This document shows, piece after piece, positions 25,615 to 33,398 of a DNA stretch of 34,555 nucleotides. A program made the translations under genes and the position numbers. Location of the stretch: assembly GCA_018267065.1 (NCBI GenBank), contig JAFDZG010000242.1, positions 1-34,555 on the forward strand, given 5' to 3'. The stretch's first letter is position 1. The number at the start of each line of letters is the position of its first letter. This DNA comes from Bacteroidota bacterium (GTDB taxonomy: Bacteria > Bacteroidota > Bacteroidia > Flavobacteriales_F > PHOS-HE28). The notes under the pieces were generated by a model. The model was not told the origin of the DNA. It was given only the letters and a program-made list of their open reading frames with translations, and did not search any database.

Positions 25615-26151
25615 ATGAAGGAGAACATCAAGATCGCACTGCTGGCCGTGATCGCATGCGCCGTGGTATTCATCGCCGTGGACAAGCGCGGCAACGGCTC
25701 CGGCCAAGTGGCCACATTTGCGCCTTTGCCTGCCGCAGCGGCCACCACCCCGGCTACCTCCACCGCGCCCAAGTCCACTTTCGATCCCTTGACGCCGCCC
25801 GCCCCGATGCCGCCCGCGGACTATACCGGCCCGCTTACCTCCATTGGTTTTGCCGAGGCCACGCATGATTTTGGAAAGATCAAACAGGACAGTGAGAACA
25901 AGTACAGCTTCAAATTCACCAACACCGGCAAGGACCCCTTGGTGATCACCGATGCCATCGGCAGCTGCGGCTGCACCGTGCCCGATTATCCCAAGCACCC
26001 CATCGCTCCCGGCGAATCAAGCGAGATCAATGTGGTTTACAAGCCCGGCAAGCAGGAAGGCCAGCAGAACAAAACGGTGACCATCACCGCAAACACGGAG
26101 CCGAGCCAGATCGTGCTGCGCATCGCAGCGGACGTGCAAAAGGTGAATTGA
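25615..26151 (+). CDS. DUF1573 domain-containing envelope protein
   Basis: The product is 178 aa. An N-terminal hydrophobic helix (about 5-22, IKIALLAVIACAVVFIAV) acts as a signal anchor. A Pro/Ala/Thr-rich linker (about 35-72) precedes the DUF1573 domain (about 78-175). That domain has the family signature THDFGKIKQDSENKYSFKFTNTGKDPLVI and the SCGCTVPDYPKHPIAPGES motif, whose two cysteines are typical, and ends in an Ig-like strand pattern (VTITANTEP ... LRIAADV). The fold is like an ASPM/SPD-2/Hydin immunoglobulin-like module; the molecular role is unknown. The frame from 25561 is longer but starts with a non-signal extension. It follows the protease by 96 bp. Confidence 0.88.
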   Translation: MKENIKIALLAVIACAVVFIAVDKRGNGSGQVATFAPLPAAAATTPATSTAPKSTFDPLTPPAPMPPADYTGPLTSIGFAEATHDFGKIKQDSENKYSFKFTNTGKDPLVITDAIGSCGCTVPDYPKHPIAPGESSEINVVYKPGKQEGQQNKTVTITANTEPSQIVLRIAADVQKVN

Positions 26152-26173
26152 TCCGTACTGTTCCGCGAACGGC

Positions 26174-26192
26174 TCCGGCCCATGGCGCCGGA
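26174..26192. other. Weak hairpin between convergent genes
   Basis: TCCGGC-CCATGGC-GCCGGA gives a 6-bp GC-rich stem between the DUF1573 and pterin-dehydratase stop codons. No T-run follows on either strand, so it is at best a poor terminator. Confidence 0.3.
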
Positions 26193-26211
26193 TGTTGTGG
26201 GAAGGAAGGCA

Positions 26212-26448
26212 CTACTTTGCCGTGATGCCGTCTATCGCGGAAGCCAGTTTCCTGTCCTTCTCCGTGACCACATCACCGGCATCATGCGTGCTTAGCAGGA
26301 TGGATACCGTGTTGTACACGTTGATCCATTCAGGATGGTGCCCCTGTTTCTCGGCTTCAAAAGCCACGCGTGTCATAAACGCAAACGCCTCGCTGAAATC
26401 CTTGAAGCGGAACGTGCGGTGCAGTTTTCCGTTGGTTTCCTTCCACAT
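26212..26448 (-). CDS. 4a-hydroxytetrahydrobiopterin dehydratase (pterin carbinolamine dehydratase)
   Basis: The product is 78 aa, a little short for the family but complete. It dehydrates the 4a-carbinolamine formed by aromatic amino acid hydroxylases, regenerating the pterin cofactor. Conserved residues are visible: [29 protein letters not shown], with the active-site His37-His38 and Pro39, then [23 protein letters not shown] with His55. No phenylalanine hydroxylase is in the window, and in some bacteria the enzyme may instead serve molybdopterin or repair roles. It lies 82 bp downstream of glmM on the same strand and may share its transcript. Confidence 0.93.
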   Translation of the reverse strand: MWKETNGKLHRTFRFKDFSEAFAFMTRVAFEAEKQGHHPEWINVYNTVSILLSTHDAGDVVTEKDRKLASAIDGITAK

Positions 26449-26530
26449 GGATCAGCAGTTTGTTGCCATGAAACAAACGGCAAGGGCATCCTGTTCACAG
26501 GAACTGCAGCGGGGCTGGAGTGGCCCGGAA

Positions 26531-27928
26531 CTACTGAACCGCCAAACCGGCCAGCTCGCGTAATTCACCCATGATCCGGCCTGCCAATGCATCAGCTGCG
26601 GCAGGGTTCCCGCTTTCGGCATAAATGCGCACAATGGGCTCCGTGTTGCTCTTGCGCAGGTGCACCCACTCCTTTCCGAATTCGATCCGAAGGCCGTCCA
26701 CGGTGCTGTGCGGCTGGCCCTTGTACCGCTCCTGCATGGCATCCACCAACGCTTGTACATCCATGCCGGGCTGCAGTTCGATCTTGTTCTTGCTGATGAA
26801 ATAATCCGGATAGCTGCGGCGCAGATCGGAAACTTTGCTTCCGCGCCTGGCCAAGAGCGTAAGGAACAATGCGATGCCGGCCAACGCATCGCGGCCGTAA
26901 TGCAGTTCGCTGAGGATCACCCCTCCGTTCCCTTCGCCGCCAACGGGTGCATGCACCTCCTTCATCAATCCCACCACGTTCACCTCGCCAACGGCGCTTG
27001 CATGGCGCTTGCGGCCATGGCGTGCGGCCACGTCATCCAAGGCACGGGTGCTGCTCAGGTTGCTCACCGTATCCCCGGGGCGCTGTGCCAACACGTGGTC
27101 CGCACAGGCCACCAAGGTGTATTCCTCGCCGAAGAGCTGCCCGTTCTCACACACCAAGGCCAGGCGGTCCACGTCGGGGTCCACGGCGATGCCGAGGTCT
27201 GCGTGGTGCATGGTTACCGCGTCGCAGAGGTCCTTCAGGTGCTCCGGCAGTGGCTCCGGGTTGTGGGGGAACTGGCCGTTGGGCTCGCAATACAGCTTCA
27301 CCACTTCCACGCCCAAGGCTTCCAGCAATTGCGGCACTGCGATGCCGCCCACGCTGTTCACCGCATCAAGCGCTACTTTATACTTGCGCGCTGCAATGGC
27401 CTTGGCATCCACCAGGTCCAATGCCAGGATGGCGTTGATGTGCCGCGCCGTCCACGAGTTGTCGGTGCGCACGCTGCCCAGTTCCTCCACCGTTGAAAAA
27501 TCCAGGTTGCCGTTTTCCGCCAGGCGCAGCACCTCCGCTCCTTGTTCGGCGCTGATGAACTCGCCCGAGGCATTGAGCAGCTTCAATGCGTTCCAATGTT
27601 TGGGGTTGTGGCTTGCGGTGAGGATGATCCCCGCATCCGCCGCTTCACCTGCCACGGCCATTTCCACGGTGGGTGTGGTGGCCAGGCCCAGATCGATCAC
27701 ATCGAACCCGAGGCCGGTGAGCGTGCCCCGCACCAGATCGGCCACCATGGGCCCGCTGGGCCGTGCATCCCGCCCGATCACCGCCATGGGATGCACTTTT
27801 CCGCTTGCCTTCTTCATCAACTGCCCAAAGGCCGCGGTGTAGCGCACCACGTCCAATGGTGAAAGGCCTTCGCCCGGACGGCCACCGATGGTGCCGCGGA
27901 TACCTGAAATGGACCGGATCAATGTCAT
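26531..27928 (-). CDS. glmM: Phosphoglucosamine mutase / phosphohexomutase
   Basis: The 465-aa product belongs to the alpha-D-phosphohexomutase superfamily. It has the phosphoserine loop TASHNPKHWN (Ser106), the metal-binding loop DPDVDRLAL (250-258), the sugar-binding loop GEGNGGVI (331-338) and the phosphate-binding loop RKSNTEPIVRIYAES near the C-terminus. In Bacteroidota, enzymes of this form are usually called GlmM, converting glucosamine-6-P to glucosamine-1-P for UDP-GlcNAc, needed for peptidoglycan and LPS. A phosphomannomutase/phosphoglucomutase role cannot be ruled out from sequence. The N-terminus MTLIRSISGIRGTIGG is typical. A perfect -7 box lies 50 nt upstream. Confidence 0.9.
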   Translation of the reverse strand: MTLIRSISGIRGTIGGRPGEGLSPLDVVRYTAAFGQLMKKASGKVHPMAVIGRDARPSGPMVADLVRGTLTGLGFDVIDLGLATTPTVEMAVAGEAADAGIILTASHNPKHWNALKLLNASGEFISAEQGAEVLRLAENGNLDFSTVEELGSVRTDNSWTARHINAILALDLVDAKAIAARKYKVALDAVNSVGGIAVPQLLEALGVEVVKLYCEPNGQFPHNPEPLPEHLKDLCDAVTMHHADLGIAVDPDVDRLALVCENGQLFGEEYTLVACADHVLAQRPGDTVSNLSSTRALDDVAARHGRKRHASAVGEVNVVGLMKEVHAPVGGEGNGGVILSELHYGRDALAGIALFLTLLARRGSKVSDLRRSYPDYFISKNKIELQPGMDVQALVDAMQERYKGQPHSTVDGLRIEFGKEWVHLRKSNTEPIVRIYAESGNPAAADALAGRIMGELRELAGLAVQ

Positions 27929-27978
27929 GCCCGCATCTTGTTCGTTCGTGGAACTGCCGATTACTTTCTTCAGGGCCG

Positions 27979-27986
27979 CAAAAGTA
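27979..27986 (-). promoter_or_regulatory. Promoter -7 box for glmM
   Basis: The minus strand reads TACTTTTG, a perfect TAnnTTTG, 50 nt before the glmM ATG. It is divergent from the TPR gene promoter box at 28077-28084. Confidence 0.5.
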
Positions 27987-28076
27987 CCGACACCCTCAGG
28001 GAGTTGGCCCGCGAACCTTGCACCATGGCTTGTTCAAAACCGGCAGGGCGGGCAAGCCGGGCAAGAGCTACTTCCC

Positions 28077-28084
28077 TACCTTTG
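28077..28084 (+). promoter_or_regulatory. Promoter -7 box for the TPR-ComA-rhodanese operon
   Basis: TACCTTTG is a perfect TAnnTTTG, 22 nt before the ATG at 28107. No well-spaced -33 TTG was found. Confidence 0.5.
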
Positions 28085-28106
28085 GGGAATCCATATTGAT
28101 CCGTCC

Positions 28107-29519
28107 ATGAACGAATCCCCCCGCCAGCAGCCCGATCCGAATGCGGACCAAGCGCATTGCGTACAGCGGTATGAGGCGATGGAGGCCAACAGGGAGCAGC
28201 ACTTCTTTGACGTGGAGGAGCTGGAGATGATCATTGACCACTACTTGGAACGGAACGAGCCGCGCCGTGCCGAGAAGGTGCTTCGCTTCGCGCAGCGGCT
28301 CCATCCGGCATCGCCGGAGCTCACGTTCTGCGAGGCCGTGGTGATGATGGCCCTGGGCCGCTTGGGCAAAGCCTTGGAACTGCTGGACATGGTGGAAAAG
28401 GTGGAACCCTGGAACGAAGAGGTGCAGTTGCACAAGGCAGGCATCTACAGCCAGCAGCGCAACCACCGCCGCTCCGTGGAGCATTACAAAAAAGCGCTTG
28501 ACCTGGCGGAAGAGGGCTTGGACGAGATCCACCTGGACCTGGCCTTCGAGTATGAGAACCTCGAAGAGTACGAGGAGGCGATCACCTGCCTGAAACATGC
28601 CTTGGAACTGAACCCGGAGAACGAAGCGGTGCTCTATGAACTGGCGTACTGCTACGATCTGGCTGAAGCCGATGAGGCGTGCATCACATTCTTCAGGCAA
28701 TTTACCGACGAGCATCCCTATTCCAGCGTGTCCTGGTACAACTTGGGGAATGTGTACGCCAAGCTGGAGCGCCTGGAAGAGAGCAACCTGGCCCTGGACC
28801 TTGCACTGGCCATAGATGAGCGGTTCAGTTCGGCCTACTTCAGCAAAGCCCGCAACATGCTCGTTGCGGCGCGGTACGGCGAAGCCGTGCAGTGCTACGA
28901 GGAAACGTTGGTGTTTGACGGCCCGCAAGCCATTACCTACAGCTTCATCGGCGAGTGCTACGAGAAGATGGAGCGCTTCGAGCAGGCATTGATCAATTAT
29001 GACCAAGCCATTGCCCTTGACCCCGAATGGGTGGATGCCTGGATCGGGCGGGGCGTGGTGAAAGACATGCAGGACAAGGTGGCCGAAGCGGTGCAGGCGC
29101 TCCAACACGCCGTGCGGATCTCGCCGGAACACCCGGATGCGTGGTACTATTACGCCTGTGCACTGGTGCGTGCAAAACGCAATGATGAAGCCATGGCGGC
29201 ATTCATGAAGGTAAACACGCTGGAACCCCAGAACTTGGACGGCTGGTTGGACCATGCGCAGCTGCTCCTGGAATTGAAAGGGCCTGAAGCCGCCGTACGG
29301 AAGCTTCAAGAAGCCGCCCAAGTGCACCAATTGAACGTCCGCTTCAAATACCGCTTGGTAAGCTGCCTGCTCCGTGCCGGGCACATGCAGGAAGGCCTGC
29401 TGGCCCTGGAGGAAGCCTTGGTGGCGGACCATGCGGCACACACCCAATTGTTGGAACATTGGCCCGAAGCGGTGCAACTGCCGCAAGTGGTCCATTTATT
29501 AGCGCTTTACAGTCGATGA
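28107..29519 (+). CDS. Tetratricopeptide repeat (TPR) protein
   Basis: The product is 470 aa, with no signal peptide and a very acidic composition. Roughly twelve TPR-like helical pairs of 34 residues run from about residue 45 to the end; examples are SVSWYNLGNVYAKLERLEESNLALDLALAI, ITYSFIGECYEKMERFEQALINYDQAIALDPEW and DAWYYYACALVRAKRNDEAMAAFMKVNTLEPQN. Such proteins are cytoplasmic scaffolds, with no catalytic motif visible. The frame opens 73 codons earlier (27888), but that part overlaps the opposing glmM gene and lies before the -7 box, so 28107 is chosen. Its stop overlaps the next start (ATGA), indicating tight coupling to the ComA-type gene. Confidence 0.87.
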   Translation: MNESPRQQPDPNADQAHCVQRYEAMEANREQHFFDVEELEMIIDHYLERNEPRRAEKVLRFAQRLHPASPELTFCEAVVMMALGRLGKALELLDMVEKVEPWNEEVQLHKAGIYSQQRNHRRSVEHYKKALDLAEEGLDEIHLDLAFEYENLEEYEEAITCLKHALELNPENEAVLYELAYCYDLAEADEACITFFRQFTDEHPYSSVSWYNLGNVYAKLERLEESNLALDLALAIDERFSSAYFSKARNMLVAARYGEAVQCYEETLVFDGPQAITYSFIGECYEKMERFEQALINYDQAIALDPEWVDAWIGRGVVKDMQDKVAEAVQALQHAVRISPEHPDAWYYYACALVRAKRNDEAMAAFMKVNTLEPQNLDGWLDHAQLLLELKGPEAAVRKLQEAAQVHQLNVRFKYRLVSCLLRAGHMQEGLLALEEALVADHAAHTQLLEHWPEAVQLPQVVHLLALYSR

Positions 29520-30370
29520 ATTTCAGGTTGGACCACGTTCCCTCCCGCACGGTGAAACCCCGTGAGGAAGGGCTTACCATGGTAATGGACAAAGGCCTTA
29601 GCCTGCGCCAGGCCGAAGACCTGGTTGATGCCTCCGGCCACCTCACCGACCTGGTGAAGCTTGGCTTTGGAACCAGCTACGCTACTTCCAGGCTGAAGGA
29701 GAAGATCGCGCTTTACCAAAAAGCGGGCATCAAGGTCTATTTGGGCGGAACCCTGTTTGAGGCCTTCATTGCCCGTGGCCAGTTCGAGGATTACCGAAAG
29801 CTCCTTGGAGACTTGAAATTGGAAGCTGTGGAGGTCTCCGACGGCTCCATCGACCTGGAGCATGACGTAAAGCTCAAGTACATCAACATCCTGGCCCGCG
29901 AGCACACCGTATTGAGCGAAGTGGGAAGCAAGGAAACAGGCATCTTGATCAGCCCCGCCAAATGGGTGCGCATGATGAATGATGAACTGAACGCGGGCAG
30001 CTGGAAGGTGATCGCTGAGGCACGGGAAAGCGGCACCGTGGGCATTTACCGGCCCAGTGGCCACGCCCACACCACGCTGGTGAACCGCATCATGGCCAAA
30101 GTACCCGGGAAAGACATCATTTGGGAGGCCCCCATCAAAAGCCAGCAAACCTGGTTCATCAAGCAGGTGGGCGCCAACGTGAACCTTGGCAACGTGGCAC
30201 CGGACGAAGTGATCGCGCTTGAGGCCCTGCGATTGGGTTTGCGCGGCGATACGTTCTTCGAATACCTCCCCAGTGACATCGCCGACCATCTCCGGCAGGT
30301 GAAGCCGGACGCACGTGCGGGCACCGCAAAGGAAGAGGAGGATCCCAAAGCAAAGGCCAAGGCCAAATGA
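29516..30370 (+). CDS. Phosphosulfolactate synthase (ComA family)
   Basis: The 284-aa TIM-barrel enzyme of the ComA family adds sulfite to phosphoenolpyruvate to give phosphosulfolactate. Family blocks are all visible: DLVKLGFGTSYA (about 45-56), KVYLGGTLFEAF, AVEVSDGSIDL, VLSEVGSKE, VIAEARESGTVGIY, IIWEAPIKSQQTWFI and VNLGNVAPDEVIALEALRLGLRGDTF. In methanogens the product leads to coenzyme M. In Bacteroidota it more likely feeds sulfolactate, cysteate or sulfonolipid metabolism (inference), and no comB/C/D gene is in the window. The C-terminal 25 residues are a Lys/Ala/Glu tail. The start overlaps the TPR stop and the stop overlaps the rhodanese start (ATGA). Confidence 0.92.
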   Translation: MNFRLDHVPSRTVKPREEGLTMVMDKGLSLRQAEDLVDASGHLTDLVKLGFGTSYATSRLKEKIALYQKAGIKVYLGGTLFEAFIARGQFEDYRKLLGDLKLEAVEVSDGSIDLEHDVKLKYINILAREHTVLSEVGSKETGILISPAKWVRMMNDELNAGSWKVIAEARESGTVGIYRPSGHAHTTLVNRIMAKVPGKDIIWEAPIKSQQTWFIKQVGANVNLGNVAPDEVIALEALRLGLRGDTFFEYLPSDIADHLRQVKPDARAGTAKEEEDPKAKAKAK

Positions 30371-30684
30371 AGGAAGTTTCGGCACAGGAACTCCGGGCCA
30401 TGCGCGACCGGGGCGAGAAATTCACCCTGATCGATGTGCGGGAACCCTATGAAACGGAGCAATGCACCATTGGCGGCACACCGATCCCGATGAGCCAGTT
30501 GATGGACCGCTTGGCTGAGATCCCCAATGACATGCCCGTGGTGGTACACTGCAACAGCGGCAAACGGAGCTGTGCCGTAACGGACACGTTAAACCGGTAC
30601 GGCTTCCGCAACATCATCAACCTGCGGGGCGGCATTCAGGCCTGGCATGACGAGGTGGACCGGACCTTGAATTGCGGGGATTAG
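30367..30684 (+). CDS. Rhodanese-like sulfurtransferase
   Basis: The product is a 105-aa single-domain rhodanese without signal peptide. It starts MKEVSAQELRAMRDRGEKFTLIDVREPYE, and the active-site loop is HCNSGKRS with the catalytic Cys62; GFRNIINLRGGIQAWHDEVD follows, typical of the domain. Such proteins carry persulfide sulfur and can release sulfite from thiosulfate. It overlaps the phosphosulfolactate synthase by 4 bp (ATGA), and that enzyme consumes sulfite, so a metabolic link is plausible but unproven. The length matches small GlpE-like proteins. Confidence 0.93.
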   Translation: MKEVSAQELRAMRDRGEKFTLIDVREPYETEQCTIGGTPIPMSQLMDRLAEIPNDMPVVVHCNSGKRSCAVTDTLNRYGFRNIINLRGGIQAWHDEVDRTLNCGD

Positions 30685-30724
30685 GGATCGTGGGTTTTAT
30701 CCGTTAGTTGTCGGAACCTGCGGC

Positions 30725-30759
30725 CAACAACCAGTCGCCAACCACCAATCACCAGTATT
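30725..30759 (+). repeat. Degenerate 7-bp repeat before the DedA gene
   Basis: Five successive heptamers share the pattern CArnnnn: CAACAAC, CAGTCGC, CAACCAC, CAATCAC, CAGTATT. The array ends 2 bp before the DedA ATG (30762). An in-frame ATG at 30708 would translate it (NNQSPTTNHQYS), which looks unnatural for this family. It resembles the simple-sequence arrays often seen between Bacteroidota genes. Confidence 0.6.
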
Positions 30760-30761
30760 CC

Positions 30762-31418
30762 ATGGACCTGCTGCTCTCCTTTTGGCATTTCATCACCCAC
30801 CTCAACGAAACATTGCCCGTCTTCATCCAGGACCATGGCAACATGGTTTACCTGCTGCTGTTCATGATCATCTTCATTGAAACAGGCTTGGTGGTAATGC
30901 CTTTTTTGCCGGGCGATTCACTGCTTTTTGTCGCAGGTTCATTGGCGGCCATCGGTTCGCTGAACATGGCCCTGCTCTTGGCCTTGCTGATCCCCGCAGC
31001 CATTCTGGGCGACAACATCAACTATTGGGTGGGGCGCTTCTTCGGGGCGCGCATCACGGAATGGAAGCTTTTCGGCAAACGCCTGGTGCGGGAGAAGGAC
31101 CTGGCAAAAACGCACGGCTATTTTGACAAGTACGGTGTCCGCACCATCATCATTGCACGCTTTGTGCCCATTGTGCGCACCATCACCCCGTTTGTGGCCG
31201 GCATCGGCAAAATGGACTACCGCCGGAAATTCCTGCCGTTTGACATTATGGGAGGGGTGCTTTGGATCGGCCTGTTGCTTTCGGCAGGCTTCCTCTTTGG
31301 GCAGCACCCCTTTGTGCAGAAAAATTATGAAGTGGTCATTTTGGCCATCGTCTTCATATCCGTGCTGCCCATGGTGCTGGAGTTCATCCGCCTGCGGTTT
31401 GCACCGAAGCAGGGGTGA
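30762..31418 (+). CDS. DedA family membrane protein
   Basis: The product is a 218-aa integral membrane protein of the DedA/SNARE-associated family. Family features are visible: [24 protein letters not shown] (about 38-61), [13 protein letters not shown], a re-entrant-loop region, and [26 protein letters not shown]-like residues ([21 protein letters not shown]) with the conserved Arg-Pro-Gly-type segment. Members are linked to membrane lipid flipping (undecaprenyl phosphate or phospholipid recycling) and to proton-coupled transport. The start at 30762 opens [19 protein letters not shown], like family N-termini. It lies 77 bp after the rhodanese and may belong to the same transcript. Confidence 0.9.
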   Translation: [218 protein letters not shown]

Positions 31419-31455
31419 ACACGCATAACAAGCCCTGTCGCGGGCGGCAATTCGG

Positions 31456-31463
31456 TAATTTGG
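31456..31463 (+). promoter_or_regulatory. Candidate -7 box directly before aroE
   Basis: TAATTTGG matches TAnnTTTG at 7 of 8 positions and ends 4 nt before the aroE ATG (31468), so the transcript would be leaderless or nearly so. Confidence 0.35.
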
Positions 31464-31467
31464 CTGC

Positions 31468-32226
31468 ATGGTGCGCTACGGGCTGATCGGCCGCAGGCTG
31501 GGCCACAGTTTCAGCAAGGACCATTTCACTTCGGTCTTTGCCAAGGCCGGGCTGAAGGACCACCGGTACGACCTCTTCGAACTGAATGACATCAGCGATT
31601 TTCCGGCGCTGCTGCAAAAAAATGCCGACCTGCAAGGGCTCAACGTCACCATCCCGTACAAGGAGGCCGTGATCCCCTTCCTGGACGGCCTGGACCCTTT
31701 GGCCGCTGCAGTGGGGGCGGTGAACACGATCAAGATCTCCAATGGCCAATGCATTGGATACAATACGGATGTGGCCGGGTTCGGTGCACTTGCCGGGCCG
31801 GTCGTTGGTTCCCTGGCCGATGCCGGAAGTTCCATAAAGGCCCGTGCCCTCGTGCTGGGCAGTGGCGGTGCCAGCCGTGCCGTGGCCTATGTGCTGCGCG
31901 AACTGGGGGTAAGGTTCCGCATTGTAAGCCGAAGCCGTGAGCGCGGCGACCTGACCTGGGAAATGGTTGACCCTACCGTTATCCGCTTGTGCCGCCTGAT
32001 CGTGAACACCACGCCGCTGGGCATGCACCCCCGTGTGGATGAAGCTCCGCCCCTGCCCTATGCCGCCCTCTCCTCCAAACACACCTTGATCGACCTGGTG
32101 TACAACCCGCCGGAAACGAAGTTCCTGCAATACGGGTTGGAGCATGGCGCGCGAACCATTGGAGGCATGCGCATGTTATTGAAGCAAGCCGAGGAAGCTT
32201 GGCGGATCTGGAAAGGGGATCCATGA
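31468..32226 (+). CDS. aroE: Shikimate dehydrogenase
   Basis: The 252-aa product reduces 3-dehydroshikimate to shikimate with NADPH in aromatic amino acid synthesis. The substrate domain has YGLIGRRLGHSFSKDHF (the SxS motif region), NVTIPYK with the catalytic Lys65 (59-65) and NTIKI-x-CIGYNTD with the catalytic Asp101. The NADP-binding loop is VLGSGGASRAV (about 131-141), and the C-terminal TIGGMRMLLKQAEEAWRIW closes the family pattern. Full length for AroE. It follows DedA by 49 bp and precedes nirK by 68 bp. Nothing suggests the shorter YdiB/SDH-L type. Confidence 0.95.
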   Translation: MVRYGLIGRRLGHSFSKDHFTSVFAKAGLKDHRYDLFELNDISDFPALLQKNADLQGLNVTIPYKEAVIPFLDGLDPLAAAVGAVNTIKISNGQCIGYNTDVAGFGALAGPVVGSLADAGSSIKARALVLGSGGASRAVAYVLRELGVRFRIVSRSRERGDLTWEMVDPTVIRLCRLIVNTTPLGMHPRVDEAPPLPYAALSSKHTLIDLVYNPPETKFLQYGLEHGARTIGGMRMLLKQAEEAWRIWKGDP

Positions 32227-32294
32227 CCTTGCCCATGGGGCGGGATGCATTTCTCTCTGCACGGGCCGCCGTACCACCAAACAACACCCCGTCC

Positions 32295-33389
32295 ATGAAA
32301 CACTCATTTGCCTTGGTCCTTCCGGCCCTGCTCAGCGTGTGCGCATGCAACCGCCCTTCAGTCTTTGACAGGCCGGAACAGGTGAACCCGGACAAGCTGC
32401 CCCACGTGGTGCAAGAGATGGTGCCACCACCGGCCCTCCCCAAATTCGACCAGGCGGCGCAAGGAGGGCCCGTCATTGTGGACGTGAGGCTGACGGTGCA
32501 GGAGAAAAAGATGCAGATCGCCCCGCATGCCAGCATTTGGGCACTCACGTTCAACGGCAGCGTGCCGGGCCCGATGATCGTGGCGCACCAAGGCGACTAT
32601 GTGCAGTTGACGCTTGTGAACCCGAAGACCAATACGCTTACGCACAACATTGACTTCCACGCGGCCACAGGGGCCATGGGGGGAGGTGACCTTTCTGAAG
32701 TAGCCCCGGGCCAAGAGTCCACCATCCGCTTCCGTGTGCTGAAGCCCGGTGTCTTCGTTTACCATTGCGCACCCGGCGGGGCCATGACGCCCCTGCACGT
32801 CACCTCCGGAATGAACGGGGCCATCATGGTGCTGCCACGCGGGGGCCTCACCGATGAGAATGGCAAGGCCTTGAAGTTTGACCGCGCATACTATGTGGCG
32901 GAACAGGACTATTACATCCGCAAGGATGACCAGGGCATGTACAAGGATTACCCCACCCCCGCAGCTGGTTTTGCGGACATGATCCCGGTAATGGCCTCGC
33001 TAACGCCATCGCACATCGTATTCAATGGAAAGGCAGGTTCCCTTTTGAACGAGAACGCCATGAAAGCCGCCGTGGGTGAGAAGGTGCTCTTCATTACTTC
33101 ATCATGCAACATCGATGCCCGGTTCCACATCATCGGCGGGCATGCCGACCTGCTGTGGGAAGGCGGCTCCTTCAACGACAGGCCCGTTACCGATCGTGAA
33201 ACGTGGTTCGTTCCGGGCGGGTCCGCAGTGGCGGCGCTCTACCAGTTCCGCCTGCCGGGCACCTATGCCTTCGTGGACCACAACCTGATCAAGGCGGAGG
33301 TGTTTGATGCCAGGGCACAGGTGAAGGTGACCGGCGACTGGGACGACAGCATCATGGAACAAGTGGCCAAGCCGCACAATTCCCAATAA
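32295..33389 (+). CDS. nirK: Copper-containing nitrite reductase (lipoprotein)
   Basis: The 364-aa product is a two-domain multicopper enzyme that reduces nitrite to nitric oxide in the periplasm. The signal region MKHSFALVLPALLSVCACNR has a likely lipobox with Cys18, so the protein is probably lipid-anchored. Copper ligands are seen. Type 1: His117, Cys158, His168, Met173 (HNIDFH, YHCAPGGAMTPLHVTSGM). Type 2: His122, His157 and His283 (GGHADLLW). The catalytic Asp120 and His240 (TPSHIVFNG) are also kept. The earlier ATG at 32199 overlaps aroE and lacks a signal peptide, so 32295 is used. No other denitrification gene or accessory nirV is in view. It converges with the ECF sigma gene across 9 bp. 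Confidence 0.95.
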   Translation: MKHSFALVLPALLSVCACNRPSVFDRPEQVNPDKLPHVVQEMVPPPALPKFDQAAQGGPVIVDVRLTVQEKKMQIAPHASIWALTFNGSVPGPMIVAHQGDYVQLTLVNPKTNTLTHNIDFHAATGAMGGGDLSEVAPGQESTIRFRVLKPGVFVYHCAPGGAMTPLHVTSGMNGAIMVLPRGGLTDENGKALKFDRAYYVAEQDYYIRKDDQGMYKDYPTPAAGFADMIPVMASLTPSHIVFNGKAGSLLNENAMKAAVGEKVLFITSSCNIDARFHIIGGHADLLWEGGSFNDRPVTDRETWFVPGGSAVAALYQFRLPGTYAFVDHNLIKAEVFDARAQVKVTGDWDDSIMEQVAKPHNSQ

Positions 33390-33398
33390 ACGCCCGGC

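Noticed and set aside
28068-29495. 475-codon minus-strand open frame opposite the TPR gene
   Set aside because: Shadow of the TPR coding sequence; composition is that of a complementary frame and there is no domain or start signal.
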